Origin: Aphanocapsa lilacina HA4352-LM1
GTDB lineage: Bacteria; Cyanobacteriota; Cyanobacteriia; Gloeobacterales; Gloeobacteraceae
Length of the DNA: 64,000 nucleotides
Direction: 5' to 3'
Assembly: GCA_019359725.1 (NCBI GenBank)
Contig: JAHHGR010000014.1
Location: 1 to 64,000, forward strand
Below, piece by piece: positions 25,553-34,138 of the stretch; positions within the stretch are counted from its first letter, which is position 1; each line of letters begins with the position of its first letter. Under the pieces are notes generated by a model, which saw nothing but the letters and a program-made list of their open reading frames with translations, searched no databases and was not told where the DNA came from. The position numbers and the translations under genes are program-made.

Positions 25553-25656
25553 TAGAGCGGTTTTCGGGTGCTTACTGCACACCCGATGCTGTAGAATGCT
25601 TGCGCAGGGAGCATCCCAGCGTGTGGTTATGTAGAGTCAGGTCGCGAACCGCTCTA
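25553..25656. mobile_element. MITE-like element 2 with TAGAGCGGTT ends
   Basis: TAGAGCGGTT at 25553-25562 is an exact inverted match of AACCGCTCTA at 25647-25656, giving a 104-base unit bounded by TA. Its left TA is also the right-flank TA of element 1, so the two units abut. No coding capacity. It could be an independent miniature element or the relic end of a larger TA-targeting insertion. Confidence 0.5.
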
Positions 25657-25827
25657 GGCGATTGCGGGCATTTGCGCAATGCCATGGATGCCGTTCTCCA
25701 ACAGGCTACGTCCTAACCTAAATGGCGATAGCTATAGCACAAATTATCGATGCCATTTTCCCAGGCTCAAGCATCCAGCTCTTGGAAGAGCATATCATTT
25801 GTGGAAAAGGTTTGTAGTTCCTTCTTG
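25657..25827. other. Intergenic DNA right of the MITE-like elements
   Basis: Nothing recognisable apart from an AT-richer stretch around 25735-25760. It lies downstream of the minus-strand operon, and I see no clear terminator hairpin. Confidence 0.4.
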
Positions 25828-27369
25828 CTACAGAGAATGAACCTGTGAGAAAGATTCCCGCAAACCGTTGCAGCTCGAAAGCAGTGCCGGAGGCGTGAGC
25901 GCAGCTGGCTGAACCGGGGCGCGGTTCCCCAGCCAGACTTCCAAACCACCCAGGGGATTGTCGGCGTAAGTCCACTGGCCCTCGGCTTTGACGGCGACTC
26001 TGGGGCCGAAGGGATTGGCGGTGCCGATAAACAGGCCCGCCGGGGTCGAGACGATGTTGCGGATGCCGTAGTTGTAGACGTTGCCGAAACCGCGCCGGTC
26101 CACCGGCAACCAATTCTCGCCGTCGAAAGTGCGCCAGAGTTCAGAACCGCCCTCTTCGTCCACCAGGTTGTCGAGGCCAATCAGTTCGATGATCCGGCGG
26201 ACTTTTGCACTCGTGGCGATATCGGGGCTCATGTAGCGCAAGATCGAACTCCAGTTCATCGTACCGGCGTACAGCCAGCCGTCGTGGGCGCCCATCCGCC
26301 AGATGTAGCCGTTGCGCACGTTGTTGAAGCCGTCGGTAAAGCCGCTGGCCGGAAAGCGCCCGTCGGCGCGCCGCTCGCCGACCAATAAATCCCAGGAGCC
26401 GTCCGGATGGACCCGCAAAATCTCCGCCCCAGCCGGGCCGATGTTGTTTTTCAGGTCGCAGCCGCCGTTCTGGATACCCGTTCCCAGGTACAGCGCGCCT
26501 TTGAAGGGAATCAAACTGACCGCCACCTGGTTGAGGGCGCCGCGGCCCGCACCGCCCTGGATCACGCACTCCCAGCGGTAGGGCGGTTGACCTTCCGCGT
26601 CGGTGCGCCACAACTGAAAACCGGCGTTGTTGAAGGTGCCTGCGTAAAGGTGATCCTCGAAGGTGTTCATGATAAACACCGTCAGGTTGCCGGGATCGCC
26701 GAAGCCGGGTTCGTTGACCGCCCGCCAGATGCCGCCGGCCGGATCGTCGCTCTCGAAGATCATGCAGACGCCGCTGGCGTTCTGGTTGCCGCCTTTGGCC
26801 CCGGTGGGGGCGGTAAAGAGCTTGCCCTTGAAGGGCACCAGCAGGCGGATGCTCGTAAAGGCGAGACCCATCAGGCCGCCTTCGGAGACCGCCTCGAAGT
26901 GCACGCCGTCTTCTGAGCGGACGATCTGCGCTCCCGGTCCCTGGGCGCGGGAGAAATTGCCCAGGTAGAGGGTCGGTCTGCTGTCCGAGGCGCCCTGAAA
27001 CAGGGTCAGCGAACGAAAGCCCATCTCGCGGGCGATGTACTGACCGTGGGAACCCAAGATGAGTGGCGAGCGGAAGACCCGCTCCCAGTGGTCGCTCACC
27101 GGGTCGAAGCGCCAGATCTCAGCAGGGGCGACGCGCTCCTCAAAGTCCGTTGCCGTCAGATCCGAGGCGTCCACGGGCCAGAATTCGGTCTGCAGGGGGA
27201 TCATCGTCTTGAGCTTCTGCAGCACGGCGCGGGTGGTGCCCACGTAGAGTCGGCCCTCGAACCAGCCCATTGCGTGGGCATAGCTGTTGAAGCCGTCTCC
27301 AAGGCCGTTGCGGCAGGTCTTGCGCAGATCTTCCAGGCGCAGGCCGGGCCGCGGTTCGGGGTTGCCCAT
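25828..27369 (-). CDS. Propeller-like repeat protein, last gene of the polyketide operon
   Basis: A 513-residue protein without a signal peptide. It contains repeated short blocks of the form (LV)-Y-x-G-T-x-N or L-Y-L-G-(NT) followed by W-R and D-G/D-P loops: GRLYVGTTRAVL, LYLGNFSRA, HLYAGTFNNAGFQLWRT, LYLGTGIQNGG, LYAGTMNWSS and LFIGTANPFGP. This periodicity indicates a beta-propeller of about six to seven blades. No catalytic motif is evident. It starts 6 bases after the phosphodiesterase gene, so the two are almost certainly co-translated. It may bind the lipid or polyketide product or serve as a scaffold; that is inference. Confidence 0.75.
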   Translation of the reverse strand: MGNPEPRPGLRLEDLRKTCRNGLGDGFNSYAHAMGWFEGRLYVGTTRAVLQKLKTMIPLQTEFWPVDASDLTATDFEERVAPAEIWRFDPVSDHWERVFRSPLILGSHGQYIAREMGFRSLTLFQGASDSRPTLYLGNFSRAQGPGAQIVRSEDGVHFEAVSEGGLMGLAFTSIRLLVPFKGKLFTAPTGAKGGNQNASGVCMIFESDDPAGGIWRAVNEPGFGDPGNLTVFIMNTFEDHLYAGTFNNAGFQLWRTDAEGQPPYRWECVIQGGAGRGALNQVAVSLIPFKGALYLGTGIQNGGCDLKNNIGPAGAEILRVHPDGSWDLLVGERRADGRFPASGFTDGFNNVRNGYIWRMGAHDGWLYAGTMNWSSILRYMSPDIATSAKVRRIIELIGLDNLVDEEGGSELWRTFDGENWLPVDRRGFGNVYNYGIRNIVSTPAGLFIGTANPFGPRVAVKAEGQWTYADNPLGGLEVWLGNRAPVQPAALTPPALLSSCNGLRESFSQVHSL

Positions 27370-27375
27370 GGGGTA

Positions 27376-28968
27376 CTACTCGACGTAGCCGAGCATCTGC
27401 AGCTGTTCGAGCAGCTTCGCCTTTTCGGCTTCGCTGATGCTGCCTTCGTCGGTTTTACCCTGGCCTGCCAGGGCCGCCTCGCCGGTGCGCACGGGGTTCA
27501 CCATCAGGTACTCGTCGTTGAAAAAGTCGACGGTGACCTTGCCCTCGAAGTTGTCGGGGATGGGTAGGCCGAGGCTGTAGAGCAGCGTGGCGGGCGCGTC
27601 GTGGATATTGTGGCGCTCACCCACAAAGCCCGAGCGAATGCCGGGGCCGAAGGCCAGAAACACCCCGTCGGGGTGGTGGGTACCCAGTGGTTCGGGCCGC
27701 TTCTCAACCACCGGGTACACATCGCGGATCGACACGAAGCCGTGGTCGCGCAGGGTGAGGGTCAGATCCGGGGCTTCGGGCAAGGCCGCTCCGTTGTAGA
27801 TGTCCTCGCGCTTGCGCACGGCGGTGATGACCCGCTCACCGGTGGTCGGGTCGACGAGCGCTTCGAGATCGGCGATGAGCCGTTCGCGAAATGCCTTGTA
27901 CTCCTCGGGGGCAATGCCGGGATCGCCCGATTTGACGGCGACGCGAATGACGATGCCGTTGCTTGAGGGGGTCGGACAGTAGGCGCTCGTCTTAGTGAAG
28001 TCGACGTTGGCGAACCAGGAGGCGGTGGGACGGCCGTCGTCGTTGCCGTCACCCGCCTTGAGCACCAGGTAGCCCTTTTCGGCGAGGTAGGCGTTGATGC
28101 GTACGACCTCAAAAGAGGCCGTAAAGCCGTGGTCGGAGTTGAGGAACACCTGGCAGTCGGGACCGGCCAATTCCACCAGTTGCTCAATCCAGCTATCCAG
28201 CTTGCGAAAATATTCGAACGAGAGGGCGCGCAGGGTGAGGTACCCTTCGCTCGGCTCCTCGGGGATCAAGTTCGGATCGAGATAGTAGTAGATCTGGTGC
28301 TGGAGTTTGTCGGTGCCGTCGAAGAGCACCGCCATCAGATCCGGATTATCTTCGGTGAGCAGCTTCTTGGCCACTGCGAACCAGTTTTCGTCGCGGCGGA
28401 TATGGTAGCGGATCCAATCGGCTAGATCCCCCTGGTTGAGCGCTTCCATGATCTGCTTTTCGTGCTCGAAGTCCCAGGCGAGGTTTTTGGGGCTGAAGTC
28501 GGGCAGTTCTTTGAGGCGTTCGTACAGTTCAGGAGGCGAAGTGCTGCGCCGCAGGTGCTTCCAGTGGGTGAAACCGGGCACCAGCGAACCGGTGTTGGGC
28601 CGGGGCGGGGCGGTAAACGGATAGTTGAGGGCAACCACTTTTTTGCCCGCCCGGGTGGCGATCGACCAGATCATCTCGGTCTGCACGTCACGGGCGTCGT
28701 AGAGCGTGTAGAAGACGTCATCGCCCTTTTCTTCCATGCGGATGAAGTCGTAGACGCCGTGGTTGCCCGGGGTACGCCCGGTCATAAACGAGACCCAGGC
28801 GGGTGGGGTGAGCGGGTTGGGCGTCGAGAGCAACTTGGAGCGGGAGCCCTGCTCGAAGATTTTTTTCATAAAGGGCATGGCCAGACCGAGGCCGGGCAGT
28901 TCTTCGACCATCTGGTCGAGCACCGTGAAAGTGGCCCCGTCCAAACCGATTGCTAAAGTTCGAGTCAT
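27376..28968 (-). CDS. Alkaline phosphatase superfamily phosphodiesterase/nucleotide pyrophosphatase
   Basis: A 530-residue enzyme of the type I phosphodiesterase/nucleotide pyrophosphatase group. Metal-site motifs are visible in order: GLDGATF at the N-terminus, a nucleophile region TPPAWVSFMTG with a Thr/Ser candidate, FDGTDKLQHQIYYYLD, NSDHGFTA and GTHHPDG near the C-terminus. Together these would hold two metal ions. There is no signal peptide, so it probably acts in the cytoplasm. The C-terminal tail ends in a helical EKAKLLEQLQMLGYVE. It lies 2 bases after the ACP gene and 6 bases before the propeller gene. In this setting it could transfer or remove a phosphorylated head group or act on a phosphopantetheine or nucleotide donor; the substrate is unknown. 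Confidence 0.82.
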   Translation of the reverse strand: MTRTLAIGLDGATFTVLDQMVEELPGLGLAMPFMKKIFEQGSRSKLLSTPNPLTPPAWVSFMTGRTPGNHGVYDFIRMEEKGDDVFYTLYDARDVQTEMIWSIATRAGKKVVALNYPFTAPPRPNTGSLVPGFTHWKHLRRSTSPPELYERLKELPDFSPKNLAWDFEHEKQIMEALNQGDLADWIRYHIRRDENWFAVAKKLLTEDNPDLMAVLFDGTDKLQHQIYYYLDPNLIPEEPSEGYLTLRALSFEYFRKLDSWIEQLVELAGPDCQVFLNSDHGFTASFEVVRINAYLAEKGYLVLKAGDGNDDGRPTASWFANVDFTKTSAYCPTPSSNGIVIRVAVKSGDPGIAPEEYKAFRERLIADLEALVDPTTGERVITAVRKREDIYNGAALPEAPDLTLTLRDHGFVSIRDVYPVVEKRPEPLGTHHPDGVFLAFGPGIRSGFVGERHNIHDAPATLLYSLGLPIPDNFEGKVTVDFFNDEYLMVNPVRTGEAALAGQGKTDEGSISEAEKAKLLEQLQMLGYVE

Positions 28969-28970
28969 GG

Positions 28971-29255
28971 CTAATCCTGATTGAGTTTACGGGTTACAAA
29001 GCTGACCAGTTCCTGGACGGAGATATCGCTGACGTACTTGCCGTCGCGCAAAATCAATTCGCTGAAATCGAGTTTGCGCTGAAAGTGCTCCTCGATTTCC
29101 ACCACCAGATGCACGTAGTCGATCGAAGCAAATTCGAGTTCTTCGACCAGGCTGGTCTGGGGCTGGATCTGCTCGACATCAAGGTCCCAATCTGCGGTCA
29201 TCTCCATCAATATTTCGATGATTTCGGTTTCGACTTTCTGGAGTGTGACTGTCAT
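28971..29255 (-). CDS. Free-standing acyl carrier protein
   Basis: A 94-residue acidic protein starting MTVTLQKVETEIIEILMEM. It has the four-helix ACP pattern with the phosphopantetheine-bearing Ser in EFASIDYVHLVVEIEEHF (position ~44 in F-A-S-I-D). The usual DSL is replaced by ASI. The length is slightly above that of fatty-acid ACPs. It lies 20 bases after the PKS with the fused phosphopantetheinyl transferase and 2 bases before the phosphodiesterase, so it is probably loaded by that transferase and carries the product or a starter within this pathway. Confidence 0.88.
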   Translation of the reverse strand: MTVTLQKVETEIIEILMEMTADWDLDVEQIQPQTSLVEELEFASIDYVHLVVEIEEHFQRKLDFSELILRDGKYVSDISVQELVSFVTRKLNQD

Positions 29256-29275
29256 CGGCTTTCTCTTGTAAATGG

Positions 29276-32200
29276 TTAAGGTTGCCAACCGCAGACGGCA
29301 AAAACTTCGCCGGGGGCGTACCAGAGCCGCACACCAAAGCGGTGCTCGCCGTGGACGATGGTCATCTCGGTGCCCTCCGGGTTGCGCGCCACCACCTGCC
29401 ACCGCCGGGGCGCCCCCTCCAGGCCCGTGCCGAAGGCCTTGGCGGCGGCTTCTTTGGCGGACCAGAGGCCGATGAGGGCCAGGTCCGTAGGCGAACTCAC
29501 CAGTGCCAGTTCGGACGGATCGAAGGCGGCGGTGAGCCAATCGGTGGAACCGAGCCGCTCCAGGCGCTGCAAATCGATCCCCAAGGCCAGATCGTAGGCG
29601 ACCGCCGCCACCGCGTGCCCTTCGCTGTGGGCAATCGAGACTTCCGGCAATGGACCGAAGGCTGCCAGGGCCGCGCAGGAAACCACCGGTTTACCGCGTG
29701 CGTTGCCTAGAATCTCAAAGTCGGCAGGGGCGAGTTGCAGGCCGTAGGCCGCCTCGGTCCATTGCCGGAGGGCTTCTTTGGCTGCGAGGCGACCCAAAAG
29801 CCAGTCCCGCCGCCGGGGGCCTTGATCGGGCAGGGCATACCAGTGGGTGCGCTCCGCCTCGTTCAAGATCAGGTGGGCGGTGACCCGCTTCCAGATTTCC
29901 CAGCTCTCTTCGAGGTAGTCACCCGGATTCTCGTAACGCCGGACAAATAGCCCGGTCTCGGCCTGCATCCAGGGCTCGGACAGATAGTTGACCTGCGGCG
30001 CCACCCGGAAATCCTGGTAGCGCGGCGGCGAGAGAAAGAAACGGCTCTGCCAGCCGGTGAGGCGGTACAGCACGCGCCCTTCGCCATCGATGTAATCGAG
30101 GTGCGATTCGGTGGCATTCTCGCTCAAGTAGCGCGAGGTGCAACGGCACAACAGCCGGGTACCGGGCGGGGGGGACGCTCCGAACTGCTCGAAGGAGCGC
30201 ACCTGGAACGGAAACATGCTGAACTCGGGGCTGTCGATATCCTGCGAGAGCCAGAAGGCCGCAAGCTGCCCCGCCGCGTCGATCAGGCTCTGCTCGATCT
30301 GAAAGACGCCCAGGCGGCCGTCGGCAAAAAAGTCCCCGGTGCCCCAGACGCCTAGATCCGCCTGGATGCCCCGTTCGCCGCAGCAGTGGATGTGCTTGAG
30401 GCTCTGGAAGCGCGGCCCGTGGAACATGCCGGTGCTGTAGAGCCGGTCGTCCGCCAACTCTTCGCTGAGCGGCCACAGCGCGCCGGGATCGAGGTCGCGG
30501 GGGGCCGGGGCGCTCGGGTAGTCGGCGGCGACTGCGATCACTGCCTCGAAAGCCGACAGCCGCACGCTTGCATCTTCGTCGCTTAGCTGAAAAAGCTGCG
30601 CCTGGTAGCGGCCGTCCGGAAGCCGCCGCAGTACCGCTTCGACGGTAAGGGCGCCGCGGTCGAGGGCAAGCCAGCGAAAGCCGCGCACCTCGCCCATAGC
30701 GGTGACCACACCGTTTCCACCGGCCAGATACACCGCCGCCTCCGCCAGAAGCTCCATGCTCGTGGTGAAGGGCAGAATCGGCAGGGGCAACAGCGCAGGC
30801 TGCAGCGCCGAGGGGTTGCCCCCCAGGGTATGGTCGCGCAGGAAGACGTCCTCGTCGATGGTGAAGCGGCGGCGGCAAACCAGCGACTGCGCATCCAGAT
30901 GGATCACCTGACCCAAGAGCGGCCCGGGATCGGCGCTGACGGCCACTTCTGCGGCCTCGGCGGGCGCACCGGTCAGCAGGGCGCTGAGCATGCGGTCCTG
31001 GCTTGCCAGAAACTCCTGCATCAAGGCGAAGTGGTCGGCGATGACCGCAGCGGCCCCCAGATCGTGGCCACTGGTAGGTGTCTGGATGGGCGCGGGGGCA
31101 GCGGGCGGATTCTCCGCAATCGGGACGGCTCGTTCGAGCGTGGCCAGGGCCGCTACTGCCGGCTCCTGGGACGGGGAGCGTGTGGATACGGGCGCGGGCG
31201 CGGGGAGCGGACTCGGCGGATGTGAGCCGTTGGTGGCGGCTTGGGGCGCAGGGACGGGAACGGCGGGAGCCTGCCGCTCGGGCAGCACAAAATCCGGCGG
31301 CAACTCCATGTGCGGCAGCGTCAGATCCAGAACGCGGCCCCGGCGCTTCGGTTTGGCTTCCCCCGGTGCCGGAGGCTGAGGAAGCAGTCCGCGTCGGCTA
31401 TAAAAAGGCGCGAAGCTGACGTGCTTGCCCGAGACGAACAGTTGGCCCACCAGATGCTGAAGTTGTTCCAGGCCGCTCTTGCGCTGGCTGTTGACCGGCA
31501 CGGCTTTGTAGTCGCGGCCTTTGAGCACGTCGTCCACAAAGCCCGTCAGGTTGCCGCTCGGTCCCACCTCGACGAAGTGGCGCACCCCCTGGCTATAGAG
31601 CGCTTCGAGGGTCTCGCGAAAACGCACCCGCGAGGGCCACTGCCGCTCGCCGAGGGTGCGGATGCCCTCCGGATCGTCCGGAAAGAGCCCGACGCTGGCG
31701 CAGCTGAACAGCGGCGTGTGGCCGGGACCGACATCGAGGGCGTCGTAGAAGCCCCGCAGTACCTTGCCCGCCCCTTCGAAGAGCGGTGTGTGATAGGCAC
31801 GGTCGAAAGGCAGGCGGCTGCAGATAGCCCCGGCCGCCTGCAGCCGCTCACCGGCTTCGGTGATGGCCTGCTCGTCGCCAAAAAGCACCACCTGGTTCGG
31901 GCAGTTGTCCATTGCCAGGTGCAGCCGGCCTTCGAGATCCGCCAGCACCCGCTGTAGATCGTCGCTTTTGACCGCTCCCACCGCCAGCAGCGCCCCGCGC
32001 GGCACGATATTCATCTGTTCGAGCCGCTGGTAGAGCCCATTGAGCAACAGCAACTTTTCCATCATCTGGGAGCGGTCCGTGAGGCGCACCACGCCCGAGG
32101 CCACGAGGCTGGTGAGTTCGCCGGTGCTGTGGCCGACCATCACATCCGCTTTGATCTCAAATTGCTGGAGCAGTTCGTAGAGGGCCATGCTGGCGGTGGC

Positions 32201-34138
32201 CACCGAGGCAACGGCCAGTTCCATCTGATAGATCGCCCCGTGGGTCTGTTCCTGGACCTGTGCGTCGATGGCGGTGGGCGGCGGAAAGATGTAGCGGCTG
32301 GGCGGGTGCGGCCTATCTGCGCCCAGGGCCGAATCAAGAAAATCGAACCACTCGCGCACCACCGGAAAGTGCAGACACAGATCGGCGAGCATGTTTGGGT
32401 ACTGGCAACCTTCGCCCGGGAAGATCATCGCTGTCTGCGCGTCTGCCATTTCGGAGGTGACCTCGCCGTACATCACGCCGCCGCGCAGACGGACGCGGCC
32501 GGGTTCTTTGAGCTTCTCGACGGCTTGCCTGAGTTTTTTATCGAGATCCGCCCGGTCCTTGGCGACGACGGCCAGACGGCAATCTCCGGCGGTCCCGGCC
32601 GCCTGGTTGCAGGCGATCTGGGCGAGCGGGAGGGCGGGGTGCACAGCCAGAGTGCGCTCGATCTTGGCGATTAGCCCCGGGCGATCGTCCGCGGCGAAGA
32701 CTACCAGCTCGGTGGGCCAGCGCCGGTGCAAAACCGTATCGGGACCGGTGGGGGTGTGCTCTTCGAGAATGGCGTGGGCGTTGATCCCGCCGAAGCCGAA
32801 GGCGTTGATCCCGGCGCGGCGGGGGCGCTGGTTGGCACTCACCCAGGGCCGGGTGGCATTGTTCAGGTAGAAGGGCGTCTTCTCGACCCCCAGGTCCGGA
32901 TTGACCGCATCGAGCAACGTCGGCGGCAGCACTTTGTGGTAGAGGGCAAGCGCCATTTTGATGAAGCTTGCTGCCCCCGAAGCCGGGATGCAGTGGCCGA
33001 TCATCGATTTGACCGAACCCATGCCGACGCGGGGCAGGTCTCCCTCGCGCGCTCCATAGACCTGGGCGAGCGCTTCCATCTCGGTGCGATCGCCCACCGG
33101 GATACCGGTGCCGTGGGCTTCGACCAGATCCACCGAGGCCGGGTCGATGCCGGTAAGCGAGTACGCCTCTTCAAGAGCCAGCACTTCGCCCTCCAGGCGC
33201 GGGGCGAGCATGCCGAGGGCTTTGCCGTTGCTGGAGCTGCCGACGCCGCGCACCACCGCGTAGATGCGATCGCCATCCAGCTCGGCGTCGGCCAGGCGCT
33301 TGAGCACAAGGATGCCGCAGCCCTCGCCCATGACGTTGCCGTCGGCGGCCCGATCGAAGGGCCGGATATTGGTGCGCGAGAGCGCCCCCAACTGGCAAAA
33401 GGCCATATTGTACTGCGGCGGCAGCGAAGCTTGCACCCCACCGGCCAGAACCAGGTCGCACCGGCCGCTCGCCAGTTCTTTCATGGCCAGTTCGACGACG
33501 ATGAGCCCCGAGGCGCAGGCGGCATCGACCAGATAGTTGGGTCCCATCAAATCGAGACGGTTGGCGATCCGGCCGGTGATCACGTTCGGCACCATGCCCG
33601 GCACCACCTCGGCGTTAAAGGCGGGGGCACTCTTGCGCAGAGCCCTGTGCACAGTGGCCAGGGCTTCTTCGCCCAGTTCCGGACAGACCCGCCGCAGGGT
33701 ATCCATAGTCTGGTCCAGCACCAGGGTCTGCTGGAGCATCGCCATGTGGCCCCGGTTGACGTAGACGCCGTGGCCAAGGATGATTCCCGCTTTTTTGCGG
33801 TTGAAGGGTCGATTGAGGTAGCCCGCGTCGGCCAGGGCATCGCGGGCAAGTTTGAGGGCGATAAAGTGGTCGGGCTCGGCGGCATCCAGGGTATTGGGCA
33901 TGATCCCGAATTCGGTCGGATCGAATTCGGCCAGTTCACCCAAAAAACCGCCCTTGCAGGTGTAGATCCGGTCTTGCTCTTGTGAAGTCGGGTCGAAGTA
34001 GTGCCGTGCCCAGGAAGCCGGCGCCTCGCTCACCGCGTCGACTTTGTCGACGATGTTCTGCCAAAAATCGCCGGCGGTGGCCGCCTTTGGGAACAGCGCG
34101 GCCATGCCGACGATGGCGACGGGCTCGATGGGGTTCAT
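29276..34138 (-). CDS. Polyketide/PUFA-synthase-like subunit: KS-AT-DH-PPTase
   Basis: A 1620-residue multidomain synthase. Residues ~6-455 are a ketosynthase with the active Cys ~208 in VDAACASGL, VEAHGTG and KSMIGHC. Residues ~570-870 are an acyltransferase (FPGEGCQYPNM, active Ser ~671 in VGHSTGEL). A Pro/Ala-rich linker with a short helix (ADHFALMQEFLASQDRM) follows. Residues ~1085-1390 are a hot-dog dehydratase region with His ~1103 in LRDHTLGG. Residues ~1430-1620 are a Sfp-type 4'-phosphopantetheinyl transferase (GIDLQRLERLG and WSAKEAAAKAFG). No ACP or KR is present here; those are supplied by the upstream protein. The start ATG at 34138 overlaps the upstream stop as ATGA, which implies translational coupling. 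The arrangement recalls HglE/PfaA-type and, for the C-terminal PPTase, enediyne-type synthases. Confidence 0.87.
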   Translation of the reverse strand: MNPIEPVAIVGMAALFPKAATAGDFWQNIVDKVDAVSEAPASWARHYFDPTSQEQDRIYTCKGGFLGELAEFDPTEFGIMPNTLDAAEPDHFIALKLARDALADAGYLNRPFNRKKAGIILGHGVYVNRGHMAMLQQTLVLDQTMDTLRRVCPELGEEALATVHRALRKSAPAFNAEVVPGMVPNVITGRIANRLDLMGPNYLVDAACASGLIVVELAMKELASGRCDLVLAGGVQASLPPQYNMAFCQLGALSRTNIRPFDRAADGNVMGEGCGILVLKRLADAELDGDRIYAVVRGVGSSSNGKALGMLAPRLEGEVLALEEAYSLTGIDPASVDLVEAHGTGIPVGDRTEMEALAQVYGAREGDLPRVGMGSVKSMIGHCIPASGAASFIKMALALYHKVLPPTLLDAVNPDLGVEKTPFYLNNATRPWVSANQRPRRAGINAFGFGGINAHAILEEHTPTGPDTVLHRRWPTELVVFAADDRPGLIAKIERTLAVHPALPLAQIACNQAAGTAGDCRLAVVAKDRADLDKKLRQAVEKLKEPGRVRLRGGVMYGEVTSEMADAQTAMIFPGEGCQYPNMLADLCLHFPVVREWFDFLDSALGADRPHPPSRYIFPPPTAIDAQVQEQTHGAIYQMELAVASVATASMALYELLQQFEIKADVMVGHSTGELTSLVASGVVRLTDRSQMMEKLLLLNGLYQRLEQMNIVPRGALLAVGAVKSDDLQRVLADLEGRLHLAMDNCPNQVVLFGDEQAITEAGERLQAAGAICSRLPFDRAYHTPLFEGAGKVLRGFYDALDVGPGHTPLFSCASVGLFPDDPEGIRTLGERQWPSRVRFRETLEALYSQGVRHFVEVGPSGNLTGFVDDVLKGRDYKAVPVNSQRKSGLEQLQHLVGQLFVSGKHVSFAPFYSRRGLLPQPPAPGEAKPKRRGRVLDLTLPHMELPPDFVLPERQAPAVPVPAPQAATNGSHPPSPLPAPAPVSTRSPSQEPAVAALATLERAVPIAENPPAAPAPIQTPTSGHDLGAAAVIADHFALMQEFLASQDRMLSALLTGAPAEAAEVAVSADPGPLLGQVIHLDAQSLVCRRRFTIDEDVFLRDHTLGGNPSALQPALLPLPILPFTTSMELLAEAAVYLAGGNGVVTAMGEVRGFRWLALDRGALTVEAVLRRLPDGRYQAQLFQLSDEDASVRLSAFEAVIAVAADYPSAPAPRDLDPGALWPLSEELADDRLYSTGMFHGPRFQSLKHIHCCGERGIQADLGVWGTGDFFADGRLGVFQIEQSLIDAAGQLAAFWLSQDIDSPEFSMFPFQVRSFEQFGASPPPGTRLLCRCTSRYLSENATESHLDYIDGEGRVLYRLTGWQSRFFLSPPRYQDFRVAPQVNYLSEPWMQAETGLFVRRYENPGDYLEESWEIWKRVTAHLILNEAERTHWYALPDQGPRRRDWLLGRLAAKEALRQWTEAAYGLQLAPADFEILGNARGKPVVSCAALAAFGPLPEVSIAHSEGHAVAAVAYDLALGIDLQRLERLGSTDWLTAAFDPSELALVSSPTDLALIGLWSAKEAAAKAFGTGLEGAPRRWQVVARNPEGTEMTIVHGEHRFGVRLWYAPGEVFAVCGWQP

